A stretch of 64,000 bases of DNA, from contig NC_092676.1 in NCBI RefSeq assembly GCF_964355755.1, forward strand, positions 10,212,288-10,276,287. The letters are read 5' to 3'. The notes beneath the pieces are model-generated. The model was not told where the DNA came from, did not search any database, and saw only the letters and a list, made by a program, of their open reading frames with translations. The translations under genes and the position numbers were made by a program. Of this stretch, positions 1-10,811 are shown piece by piece (positions within the stretch are counted from its first letter, which is position 1; each line of letters begins with the position of its first letter). Source of the DNA: Antedon mediterranea (lineage: Eukaryota; Echinodermata; Crinoidea; Comatulida; Antedonidae).

Positions 1-120
1 TAGAGCGCCACCTACAGTCTCCAAAAAAATCGCCAAATTTCATATAATTTTTTTCGTCGGCCGCTGCGCGGACCACCGCGCCACCACCGGAAAAATACGG
101 AATTGAAAAAAGTTAACAAA
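1..120 (+). promoter_or_regulatory. Presumed promoter-proximal region and 5'UTR of the SNX3-type gene
   Basis: This short GC-richer stretch directly precedes the sorting-nexin start codon at 121. No TATA box is evident. An in-frame upstream ATG at 103 would add six residues. The ATG at 121 is preferred because its context is better (A at -3, G at +4) and because family members begin with a short acidic MA(D/E)-type N terminus. The true transcription start cannot be placed and may lie outside the window. Confidence 0.4.
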
Positions 121-1390
121 ATGGCCGACGACGAAACAAGAGAAACTGGTACAAAGCGACTAAATGTCAAAAAACAAACATTAGACGATGCTTATGCAGC
201 ACCAGCGAATTTTCTAGAGATAGATATTGTCAATCCAGAAACGCATGGATTCGCAAAAAACCGATATACTGATTATGAAGTTCGAATGAGGGTAGGTATT
301 TTGGAGAACCGGTTCGTATTCGCGGTGTAGCACACAGTCCATCCAGGCGAAGCATGTTCAAACACACACACAAGCAGGTCTTGTGATGATCGAAACGCCC
401 AGAAATAGGGCCTACAGAGAGACTGCTAGCCTACCCAGTATAATTTATAGACGTGTTCTTCAGGTTGTTGTTGCAACCTAGAAATTGCACGTGTTTGTGT
501 ATAGCGGGTATATTCTACGGCGTAATATACCCTACCTATCTTAAGTGGTTTAACATTTATTTTTAGTTTCACTTTTTATGCAATACAATCAATTCAAACA
601 CATCCATTCACATGTTTTGACCACAAATGAGAATTGAAACTAACTAAGGATGAGTGGGTTGGAAAATGGACACACATTACTGTCCCATTACTGTCTGATT
701 GAGTTGGTTTTGGAATAGGGGCGGGGCAGGTTAATAATACAGTACGCTAGGCTAGGCCTACATTACAGTTCTACACATCCCTAAAAAAATGAAGGAACCT
801 TTTTTTATTAAGTGTGTAACTCAAAACTAATGAATGGTTACCCCTATCTGTATTTTATTTCTGTTTTTAGCCACCTTTATATTAATGTCGTGACTTTTTA
901 TTTAACCACCTGTGAGTGAATTGTGTTTTGGGTAACGTTGATTAATTAAACATTTTTTTTTAATTGAGTACATTTTAGCAGATAAATAAAGATGTATATG
1001 CCTAGGCCCTATCTAGATTGTATATTTCCAAGTACATAGTTATTTACCAATTATTAATAATTTGCACAGTAATAAAAGATAAAAAATCAAATACATTTTA
1101 GCTAAAAATGTAAAAAAATATATATAAAAGGTGGTCCAGATGATTTTCTCATTAACCACACCCTCTTTGAGTTATACACTGTTTTTTTAACCAAGTTCTT
1201 TATATTTTGAGTCTATCTTCTCCTAAAGATAGACATAATGGAGGTGACATGATTAGTACAGCATTCTTCTTTGACATTTCTTTATCAACAATCCTTTACT
1301 TTATGATACATTGTTATAATCCATAAAAATATACTGTATTTATTTTAATAAACGTCCTGGGTGTTTATTTTTTTTGGCCCCGGCGCCCCC

Positions 1391-1421
<31 letters not shown>

Positions 1422-3929
1422 TATGCACCCATTTACATACGATTTTAGCAACGATTTTACCGGAAAAGGGGGTACAAATCAACATTAAAAATCGTTAAAA
1501 AACAGAGTTCAACTTTAATGTTACGATCGGTAAAACTGACTGACCAATCAAATAGTTCATAAATGACGTCATCATTGTTTGTGACAATTTTTATTTTTTA
1601 CAACGCGACAATGTTTTTTGTACTCTTTTAAAGTCTGATATTTCAAAATAAAAAGTGTAAGTAAAACTAAATTTTAATATAAAAACAATTTAATTTAATG
1701 TTGTCTTTAGTGTAAAGACTAAATTAAGATATCAGCGAAAACATGTTCTAGGCCGGCTGGGTTGAAGCATCAAAACCCGTAACTTTTTCAATTTTCACAC
1801 GGGGGCCCAGCTGCACGTGACCGGCCTTGGCTTTGCAAAACTTCACGTCCATGTGTCCCAGCAACGTCGAAAAAACCAAGAAACCAACGATCACGTAAAC
1901 AATAAGTAAAAATTCGCTACGGAAAAACAGGCTTTAGGCGCAAAAAAAAACCAGTTTCGTATATTAAATATAGTCTATAAAACCCACTATATTCAGATAA
2001 TTATATGACAAGAATCGACTGGCCTAAACGCCTCAGATGCTATCTCCGGGCATCTAGAAAAAAAATTTTCCCGGACCCCCCCCCTAGACGGTTATTTTTA
2101 TCATACCGGCCCCCTCTTTATCAAAATCCTAGATCCGCCCCTGAATATAGAATAATACTGTACCTACTGTACATATAAAATACAGTAAAGATTCAAAATG
2201 CTTAGGTAATAGTAGATCATGGAAGTAAATGTGTTATACTGTACTGTAATATAATATTGTGTATGTGTATGCATGTGGCAGGGCGTTTATTTGAGGTACA
2301 AAATACAGGCCTTGGGGCGTTTATTCCAGTTGATGTTCTATGGGGACATTTATTCAAAGTGTGGCATATCAATTTGTAAAACCTATGAGAGGAGGCAGCA
2401 TATACAAGTAATAGTCTTTGCCTTTTTATTTCACTTTAAGTGTAACTCTGCATGGGGTTCAAATGATATATCTTTTGCTTATTTTTCTTTTTTTATAGTC
2501 CAATTTACCAATCTTTAAGTTGAAAGAATCTTCTGTAAGGCGAAGATATAGTGATTTTGAATGGCTACGAAACGAACTTGAACGAGATAGCAAAGTAAGA
2601 ATTTCATTAAATGATTAAATTGTAAATTTAATTTATTATTGTTAAAAGCCAATAGTATTGTACGTCTAGGAAATGTCTATAAATTGTGTAGTATCCTAGG
2701 CAAATTACTAAATACAGTGTGACATACTGTATGATATTGTTTTTACACTATTTTCCCTACCTTATTAAGAATTGTTTTTTATTTTATATTTTCACCTTTT
2801 TTGATGTCATTTTATATGTATAGATATTTTATATTTGCTCAATGAAGATTTTTATAATTACATTTTTTTACCTTTTTGATGTAGTTTTTATATTTTAATT
2901 TGATAAATATTATAATTTTACTGTAAAAAAAATACAGCAATTTAGTTTTTGGCTGCAAATGTATTTTATAATCAAATAAATTTACCGAGTAATTATTTCC
3001 TATGAATAATACAGTCGTCCTCGTACGTCTAGGCAATGTTTTATAAATAATAAATTGTCTAATATCATAGGAAAATTGCTAAATACAGTGTAACATATGA
3101 TATTGTTTTTACACCACCTTTCCTAATAATGATGGTCACATACACTTTTCAGATACTGTATTTGACAAAATCTATCTACCACACCAAAATCATGTTTTTA
3201 TTTTTGCATGATTACTACTGTGTATTCTCCCACAACTGTTTGTAACTGCTCATATACTTTATACTTCTTTGATAATTTTACCTTTTATTTTGTAGATTGT
3301 TGTTCCACCTTTACCAGGGAAAGCATGGAGAAAACAAATGCCGTTCCGATCAGATGATGGTATATTTGAAGATGACTTCATTGAGGAGAGGCGGCAAGGA
3401 TTAGAAGCATTTATAAACCGGTAAAAAACACTTGATTTTTAACCTTTGTTGCTGGTGCCTAACCCTAATCTTTTCCCAATACATGATCTAGACTGGGTAG
3501 GTGCTGCTCTTTTTTGGCTGATGTGGGTCCATAGAAGGCCTAATTTAAGTTTCTTCAGTTATATAATACAGAGATTTTGATTTCAGACGACCAAACTAAG
3601 TCATGTTAGTTTATTTTGCGCATACAGGAATATTGCAATGCGTTTCCTCGCTTCACACAATTTAATTGTTTCTAGGTCGATACATTGGTTGACCTGACCT
3701 AGATAGGTCATCAGTTGTCACAAATCAAAATCTCCCTATAATATATAATGTGAATGGCTTTTTGCAAATGTGTCTGTTCAAATGTGCTAATTGTATCTAA
3801 AGTTCATGCTTTCTTTTTTACAGAGTGTCTGGACATCCCTTAGCTCAAACTGAACGCTGCCTACACATGTTTCTCCAAGATCCCGTTATAAACAAAGATT
3901 ACACTCCAGGAAAAGTCACTAATACGTGA
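121..3929 (+). CDS. SNX3: Sorting nexin 3/12-type PX-domain protein (4 coding exons)
   Basis: Exons read as 121-291, 2499-2594, 3296-3420 and 3824-3929, all with GT..AG introns. They sum to 498 nt, i.e. 165 aa plus stop, close to the ~162 aa of vertebrate SNX3/SNX12. Seen: the start MADDETRETGTKRLNVKKQT, the PX-domain core RRRYSDFEWLRNELERDSK (exon 2), the proline loop VVPPLPGKAW followed by FRSDDGIFEDDFIEERRQGL (exon 3), and GHPLAQTERCLHMFLQD near the C terminus. The RRRYSDF and PPLPGK elements are those that bind PtdIns3P in this family. Known role: a PX-only nexin recruited to early endosomes that cooperates with retromer in cargo recycling (for example Wntless and transferrin receptor). 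SNX3 and SNX12 cannot be separated by eye and this may be a pre-duplication ortholog. All key residues look intact. Introns 1-3 are ~2.2, 0.7 and 0.4 kb. Confidence 0.95.
1380..2100. repeat. Low-complexity and repeat-like DNA in SNX3 intron 1
   Basis: There is a (TA)n run near 1399-1421, then AT-rich DNA with a TGACGTCAT box near 1564 and a C-rich stretch near 2073-2100. No coding potential was recognised. It may be old mobile-element DNA, but no termini were found. Confidence 0.3.
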
Positions 3930-4314
3930 AATAAACACTGCAGGTTTCCAAACTAAACAACCAATCACCTATTTGTACAGATAGAAATTATACCTAATGT
4001 TAACCATTCATTATCAATATTCATTACTATTATGTAGGCTATTCTTAAATGTCCTTTTAATCAGTTTTATTCCAATTAAGCATATATTTTTATTATAATA
4101 TTGTTATTAAGCAAAATGTATTAGCTATATTGTAGAATTTAGATTTATGTTTATTGGGTTCATAGATTAATGAATGCACTTTGTTTTTGACTTAATGTTT
4201 TCTTTAATTTAGATCCAAGATGATTGATTATAATACTGTACAATATTTATGTCATTAATGTTTTTAACCGTGTGATATCCCTTTAAATGTTTCATTTTCC
4301 TTCTATCATGTATA

Positions 4315-4320
4315 AATAAA
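4315..4320 (+). terminator. Candidate polyadenylation signal AATAAA for the SNX3-type gene
   Basis: The first canonical AATAAA lies about 385 bp after the stop codon. Further copies around 6253-6280 would give a longer 3'UTR. Position only; no transcript evidence. Confidence 0.4.
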
Positions 4321-5377
4321 ACAATTCCTTACAAATGTACACTGGTAATAATTAAACAGATAAAATACATACTGGAATTGCTCTCGATTATAATCTATAT
4401 TAGATATAACCAACCAACTTTGGTAACACAAAGTGCATGTATCATATAGGATGTTGTCTAAATGAATTCATTGTAACATATTGCTATTTTTTATAATTCT
4501 TACTGTCTACTCTATAATGAAGATATCGTTAATTTCCATGTACAGCATTTTAATACATCTACAGTAACTGCTCTCTCGATGGCATTATCATTAATTGGCA
4601 AGTAAATGGCGCTACCAGTATAATTGCGAGATTTATTTTATAATCATTTACCTGCTTGAATAACCTAGCATGATGTATTTATAGGTTTGAAAGTACCATT
4701 TTTTCTTCCAATATTCTGTGGCCTACTACCCAGTACTTTATTTTCTGCTCTCTGAGAATATTTCTTTACCAAATGATTTAAATGCACCAAAACTGAAATT
4801 ATTTTTTATTTTTCCCTTATTACTGAAAATGAATTTTGCGATAATTATCCATGATGTGATTTTGTGTTAATGATTTAGGTTAGTAATAGTAAGGAAATTA
4901 TGTGTAGAAAAATATATTAAAGCCACCATAGAATAGTTTTCACATTTTTGTCTTTTTAGTGTGTCTGCAAAGTGCAACTACCTGCCATTATATTATAACA
5001 TGTTTTGTAACTTGTGAGAAAACTGTTGAAACCTAGTTTTGATCCTTTTCATATAGTACTGTAATTCACTGATATGTGAGCATCAGCCCATAGCATTCCA
5101 TTAAGAATGCCAAACATGTTTAGAACCAAGATCATTAAAATGTTTAATATCAAATGTTTACATGTAATGTTTACATGTACTTTCATTTGGATTGGCAGGT
5201 GAAATATTATATTTGCCTAATATAAATGTAATAGTAACCAAATAATGTAATATTTAATACAGTACTTTAGTAGCAAATTTGAACAAGACTATAAAGAACT
5301 ATACAAAATATGTTGTTTAAATGTGTGTTCCCACTTGGACGCAAAACTAACGACGTAAGGCACAACACAAGTGAGTT

Positions 5378-5510
5378 AACCAATCATAAGCAACAGTTTG
5401 GATGATCCATCGTTTACATCCTTGCAATTGCTTCCAAGTGAGAACCAATCATAAGCAACAGTTTGGATGATCCATCGTTTACATCCTTGCAATTGCTTCC
5501 AAGTGAGAAC
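5378..5510. repeat. 65-bp tandem duplication
   Basis: Two adjacent, essentially identical copies start with AACCAATCATAAGCAACAG at 5378 and 5443 and end in TTGCTTCCAAGTGAG. The second copy is a direct head-to-tail repeat of the first, so this is a recent local duplication. No other copy was noticed. Confidence 0.9.
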
Positions 5511-6735
5511 CAAGCTTCAAGGTTTAATATTTGAGGAAGTAACCCTACATAAAATTATTGAGAAAGTTGCTTGTTAGAAGCAACTAATACCCCAAGCATG
5601 CTTTACAATAAAATCTGAAATAAGTTATTGATTGACAGCATGTTTAAGGATCTTGACTATGCTAAGTAAAGCAAATGTAAAAAAACAATGGTTTAACTGT
5701 ACCATTAACTAATTAAATGAAGATCCTCTGTAAGTTTTCATCTAAAGCACTACCTACACTATCAAACTTTACTGTATGTATGTGACAAAAAATGTGATGG
5801 GACCATATAATAGACATGATGACATCATATCACTACCATATTTGGGCACATCACATTTTTTGTCAAACTACTGTAGTTTAGTTTAGACAGAGCTTTACAC
5901 AGTTTAATTACACACTTAGGCTATGTTCAGACTGATGCCAATATTATATGTAGGTGTGAACCTGCCACTGGTTTATGTTATTCTGGCTACTCCATGTGAT
6001 CTGGATCTATGTAAGCTAAGAGGAAGATGAGTTTGTGTCAATTTTTTACCGCTAGTGGTTACTTGCTCACTCACTCTAAAATCGATGCCTGACCTTCCTT
6101 ATGTTTAAATCGGTGTATTAAGTTATTCTATCTCTACATTAATGCCATCAGTGTGAACGTAACATAGCACCAAAATAATGTTTGTATCAAAAGATGATTT
6201 AATTTAATTGTCATTTTCAAAAAATACATTGATGTGTAATAACATTTACTGAATAAAAATGATATGAATCAAATAAAGTTTTTTGTGTTTAAATTAGGCC
6301 GTGAGTGGGAATAAATATTTGGTAAATGTAAAGATTGCAAGAATGTAGTGTAAACTACCAATAAATCAGATTTGTTGCCTGAACATATTGTTGGCCATAC
6401 TCCATAGTATTACTGTATAACATGTATTTTCATGGGAAAGAAACAGGGTGTACTAAAGGACTGTATGTAGAGAAAGTGTGTGTTGAGCGAAAGAGCGTAT
6501 TATTAGTTTATAAGTTTGATTGTTCGGCAGAAATATGAAAGTTCTAACTTTATATACCTACAGTATAACTGAGGTGCAGTACTACTGAAGCTAATTACTG
6601 TATATTTATTTATAAAATAGGATATAATTACACTCTTTAACAAAACTGGCGTATGTTTAATAAATTGTTAATTTATAATGATATGATGTATAATCAGTAG
6701 GTAACACTGATGTTTCTTCTTATAGGTACTACAAT

Positions 6736-6767
6736 CATGGATTAAAGAATATATTCTTTAATCCATG
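6736..6767. repeat. Perfect 32-bp palindrome
   Basis: The half-site CATGGATTAAAGAATA is followed at once by its exact reverse complement, with no spacer. It could be a cruciform site or the footprint of a foldback or transposon terminus. No function is assigned. Confidence 0.85.
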
Positions 6768-7049
6768 CTACAATACAGAAGAAAAACCCTTAAAACTTTT
6801 ACCCAAGTCTAATAATACTATCTACTAAAAGGAAAGACAACCAAACATTTTGTTATAATGTATTTTGATAAAATTGCCTGAGTTTTCTACATAACATGTC
6901 CTTTATATATTTATGCCCCATATGCTATGTAGTGAAAAACATAGAAAAAGAAGTTATGTGGACATAATTTTGTGTGTGTGAAATCTGTAACATATTTTAC
7001 TGTAAATGTATTATTAAGCATCAAAAGAAATTAAAACAAATATATATAT

Positions 7050-8740
7050 ACTAGCAATTATACCCGCCCCAGGGCGGGTGTCAAAATTAGTTTACAGTCT
7101 TCTCAGTACATAACACCCGACGCCAGTATCTGTCTGTACTCACCAACCTCCACCCCTCTTCAATAATACCCCAGACTCTTTCTTAAAAACAAATTCTTCC
7201 CAGTGATGGACAAATTCAATTCAACCTAAGCTTCGAATTGAGAGGAGTATGCATAGCTACGATGGGTCTAATAATGGTTGAAGTACGTTGTAAATTGTGT
7301 AAATGAATAGGTGTCATATTGGCTGATAATTAAAATATGTAATTTAGATACTGCGGTCCCCCAGCCTTCTTTCTTCTTTCACCACCCCAGCCACCATCAA
7401 CAAACCTTAACTCCTCTCCTGGACAGTTCAAATTTAGTAACTTTTCCTAGTACAATACAATCATATAGGCTACTTCATTACGCTAGTATTTTCGCTCCTC
7501 TTCCCCCTACAAACACACCCCAGATACACTGGGTGATGTGTTGAAGCCGGTTCCAGTACAAATTATGTTATCACTCCCAACCCATAATCCCTCAGTGGCA
7601 GTTTCCAAATGTAGTTTAAAACATTCCAAATACAGTTTCGGTCATGGTGATAGGCCTACATCCCCACCCCAAACTCCCATCCGCTTCCCAGGGATTATGA
7701 AATACATTTTCCAACCACAATTCTGGTGTAAACACCCCATACTCTTAAAAACAAATTCTTCCCAGTGATGGACAAATTCGATTCAACCTAAGCTTCAAAT
7801 TGAGAGGAGTATACATAGCTATGATGGGTCTAATGATGTTATTGTTACTCCCAACCCATAATCCCTCAGTGGCAGTTTTGAAATGATATGTGATAGGCCT
7901 ACATCCCCAACCCAAACTCCCATCCACTTCCCAGGGATAATTAAATACTTTAACATTTTCCAACCACAATTTTGGTGTAAGCTAAATCCCCTGAACCCAA
8001 ACCCTATCTCCCAACCCCTATCTCCCAACCCCACTCTCCCAACCCCACTCTCCCACAATTGACGTTTTTTTCTTGGAGGATTGGTGATGTAGTTGAACAC
8101 AGTAACAGTAAACAACATGTGTATGTTCACACAGGTATGGATGTCTGTAATGAGACAATCCAAGAGACCGATACATAGCTGGATATGGTTAAAATACTTT
8201 GCTAAATGTGTAATTGAATAGGTGTCATATTGGTTAATGAATAAAATATGTATATCTATATCTATATTTCCCCAAACGCCTTGCTGATGATAATTCAAAT
8301 ACTGTAAAACTTTTGTAGTATATATTTTACAATGCGATAGCCTACAACCCCGAGCCCTAGCAAAAATGTGACATCACAAACCACCACACCACCCACCCCT
8401 CCCACAAAAATCCCAGGAGTCGGGGGAATTTTTTAAAATGTAGTTTAAAACCTTCCGGGTACAATTGCCATCATTTTGATACCCCATACGTATGGTTACG
8501 TGCAGAAACAGAAATTTGTATAACGAACAAACATCGAAAGTGGGGGTTTTGACCACATTTTGGTCCCTAACTTGGATCCTAGGTGGCGGATGATGTTGAA
8601 ATATAGCTTAGAACATTCCCGGTACAATTGCGGTCATTTTGATACTCCATATGTAAGATTACGTGCAGTAACAAAAATTTGTATAACGAACAAACAAACA
8701 AACAGACAGACAAACTCTCTCACTTATAATATAGATAATA
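7050..8740. repeat. Scrambled dispersed-repeat region with several internal duplications
   Basis: The region opens with a small hairpin of CCCGCC and GGCGGG near 7063-7080 and closes with an (AAAC)n/(AGAC)n-like run and TCTCTCACTTATAATATAGAT near 8690-8745. Inside, blocks recur: a segment starting AACAAATTCTTCCCAGTGAT at about 7190 and 7750; AATAGGTGTCATATTGG at about 7306 and 8216; TTGTATAACGAACAAACA at about 8517 and 8678. The layout looks like several truncated copies of one family inserted into each other. Ends of this style resemble short RTE-type retroelement derivatives, but I see no reverse transcriptase. Short ORFs here are not believed to be genes. Confidence 0.55.
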
Positions 8741-8745
8741 TAGAT

Positions 8746-9738
8746 ATATATATTGTAAGATTCCAATGCATGCTTTATTTCAAATTTCCAATACATAACA
8801 TATACAATACTTAAAACAACAAAAAATATATACATACTCAATATTATAATACTAATTATCAAATGATTATCTTCTGAATAATATAATTATTCTACTTTTT
8901 ATTCAGTACTTTTACAACTTTCAACTTTTCACAATTATTTTAAGTTTACAGTATACAGTAGTTGTAATAATTAAAATAAGTATGAATTCTGTAGAATATA
9001 AGATCGTATTTGAAAGTGTTGTTAAGCAATGTTGGTAACCAGAATATTAGTAAGAGATCTGTAAAACCTGATTATATAACATGAAAATTTTACAACGTAA
9101 TTGATAACTACATTACCAGGATTTTAGTATACAAATAATGAATGTTTATGAGTTGGATGGTGAGAATATTTCTTGAGTTTGAAAATAAAGTAGTATATTT
9201 TTCATGTTACTCCATTCAACAAATACAAAAACATTAATTATTTTTAGAACACACCGTTTATTCAATATATCAAGCATAAATCATTGACTAATGCTAGGCC
9301 GGGCAGCTAGGCCATTAAAAAGACAGTGGGGTAAAACAGTTACAGATAGCATGTACAACAAGTTGATTTCCCAACGCGATCAGTCCAACTTCGCAACATG
9401 GCGAAAATATTTACAAAAAGCTGAACATGCATAAGAGCATGTTAATTATCACAATTAAATATCACTTTTTCCGGTAGGACTAATTCCAAATGACATGTGA
9501 TGCATAATTAACCAATCAAATGGCAAGAATACAATCGTGTGTTATAATACATTCTATAGAATCCTACCTATTTGAAGACAATGTTTTTTAAATTAAAGCT
9601 AAACTAATCTCAAACAGATAGTGCAAGTTCTAGAATCCAATTAAGAGTTTTCAAAATAAACAAGCACGAATGTGCAATACTCGGGGTACAGCGAAAGAAG
9701 CTGTATACAGACGTATACAGTTAGAAAGTAAAGAAAAT
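8746..9738. other. AT-rich intergenic DNA without recognised genes
   Basis: No ORF with family resemblance, no repeat structure with readable ends, and no RNA gene was seen before the tRNA genes. Confidence 0.5.
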
Positions 9739-9810
9739 AGGTTTCGCCAGGGCTCGAACCGGGACCTTCTGCGTGTTAAGCAGACTTGACAACCACTACA
9801 CTACGAAACC
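9739..9810 (-). tRNA. tRNA-Val (anticodon AAC), mildly degenerate
   Basis: Read on the minus strand, the acceptor stem GGTTTCG pairs fully with CGAAACC at the 3' end. The A box region is TAGTGTAGTGGTT. The anticodon stem TCTGC/GCAGA closes the loop TTAACAC, giving AAC at positions 34-36 (valine). The B box is GGTTCGAGCCC. Departures from a clean gene: one C-U mismatch in the T stem, a variable loop one base short, and a U-like discriminator base where valine tRNAs normally carry A. It may be functional or a recent pseudogene. The body is close to the standard metazoan tRNA-Val(AAC) sequence as I know it. Confidence 0.75.
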
Positions 9811-10023
9811 TCTTACATTAAAAATGTGGGTTACAGAAAGTTTTTTAATCCATTTAAATTACAAATAAATGGTAATAAGCACAAAGCAAAATAAACATGT
9901 GTAAAAGTGATAATTACCGATTACACAAAATAAGTATTTTAAAAAATAATAAAAATAAGATATACTCTGTATAATTATCATATTGCGTATACAGTACTTT
10001 TCACCATAAATTAAAAAAAAAAA

Positions 10024-10095
10024 GGTTTCGTCCGGGCTCGAACCAGGTACCTTCTGCGTGTTAAGCAAACGTGATAACCACTACGCCAAGAATCC
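10024..10095 (-). pseudogene. tRNA-Val(AAC)-like pseudogene
   Basis: This is a second copy of the same tRNA about 285 bp away on the same strand. The anticodon arm (TTTGC, loop TTAACAC, GCAGA) and B box GGTTCGAGCCC are kept. The acceptor 5' strand reads GGATTCT against CGAAACC, giving mismatches at positions 3 and 7, and the T stem has one mismatch. These acceptor defects make it a likely pseudogene. Flanks of the two copies do not look alike, so they are not obviously tandem segmental copies. Confidence 0.65.
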
Positions 10096-10631
10096 GCATA
10101 TAACCATATAACTACATAACGCTGTGGTGTGTGTCACACATTGTGGCTTCTTAATTAAACAAATTAATTAACAAAAAATTAAAAATCCGGCTCTATAGCT
10201 TTGAGGACATGTCCCTGTAGTATGTTCATGCCAAATCCCAGCTCAATACTATAACGAATAAGGGAGGAGTAGTACTTTAAAAATCGCACTTTTTACTCAA
10301 TAGTGTCCAGATGGAGGAAGAGAAGGAGAAAATGAGTAAGTACTAGACTCGGGTACCCCGAGTAAAAATTTTGCAATGTTGGTAAATTGTACAAAAGAGA
10401 ATAGAAAATCAACTACCGTATATGTGGTTGCACTAAAATGATATTAGTCTACTGCAAAAGATACAAATATGCCTGGGTATTGTTTTAGTAGGTTCGTTTT
10501 AGTCTTATATTTGAACCACTTGTCTACTCGTATAATGTTACTCAGTTTGGTTTAAAATTAAACTGCTATAGTTGGTCAATAGAAATATAAAATAAAACTG
10601 TTCAAAACAAACAAAAATCAAAATCTAAATA

Positions 10632-10637
10632 TTTATT
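10632..10637 (-). terminator. Candidate polyadenylation signal for PPIL6
   Basis: TTTATT on the plus strand (AATAAA on the minus strand) lies about 175 bp beyond the PPIL6 stop codon. No transcript evidence. Confidence 0.35.
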
Positions 10638-10811
10638 TCAATTATAAAAAAAGAAATATATATATACAATATAAACCGGGCGGTTTAGAATTAATGTTCT
10701 TTGCCTGTTGTGTTTATATATATATATATATATAGAAATATATAAAGAAAAATAATGTATTTAATTGTTAACACATTTAATTGATATAGTTATAATTTGT
10801 TAAAACTTGTT

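Larger units (their letters stand above)
4321..7040. other. Intergenic AT-rich DNA, possibly including an extended SNX3 3'UTR
   Basis: No coding exon was recognised on either strand. The stretch holds a 65-bp tandem duplication (5378-5510) and a perfect palindrome (6736-6767), listed separately. Several AATAAA motifs near 6250-6280 could be distal polyadenylation sites. Confidence 0.5.

Noticed and set aside
7819-8298. 159-codon minus-strand ORF
   Set aside because: Lies across duplicated repeat blocks, with no recognisable domain and a composition typical of AT/C-rich repeat DNA.
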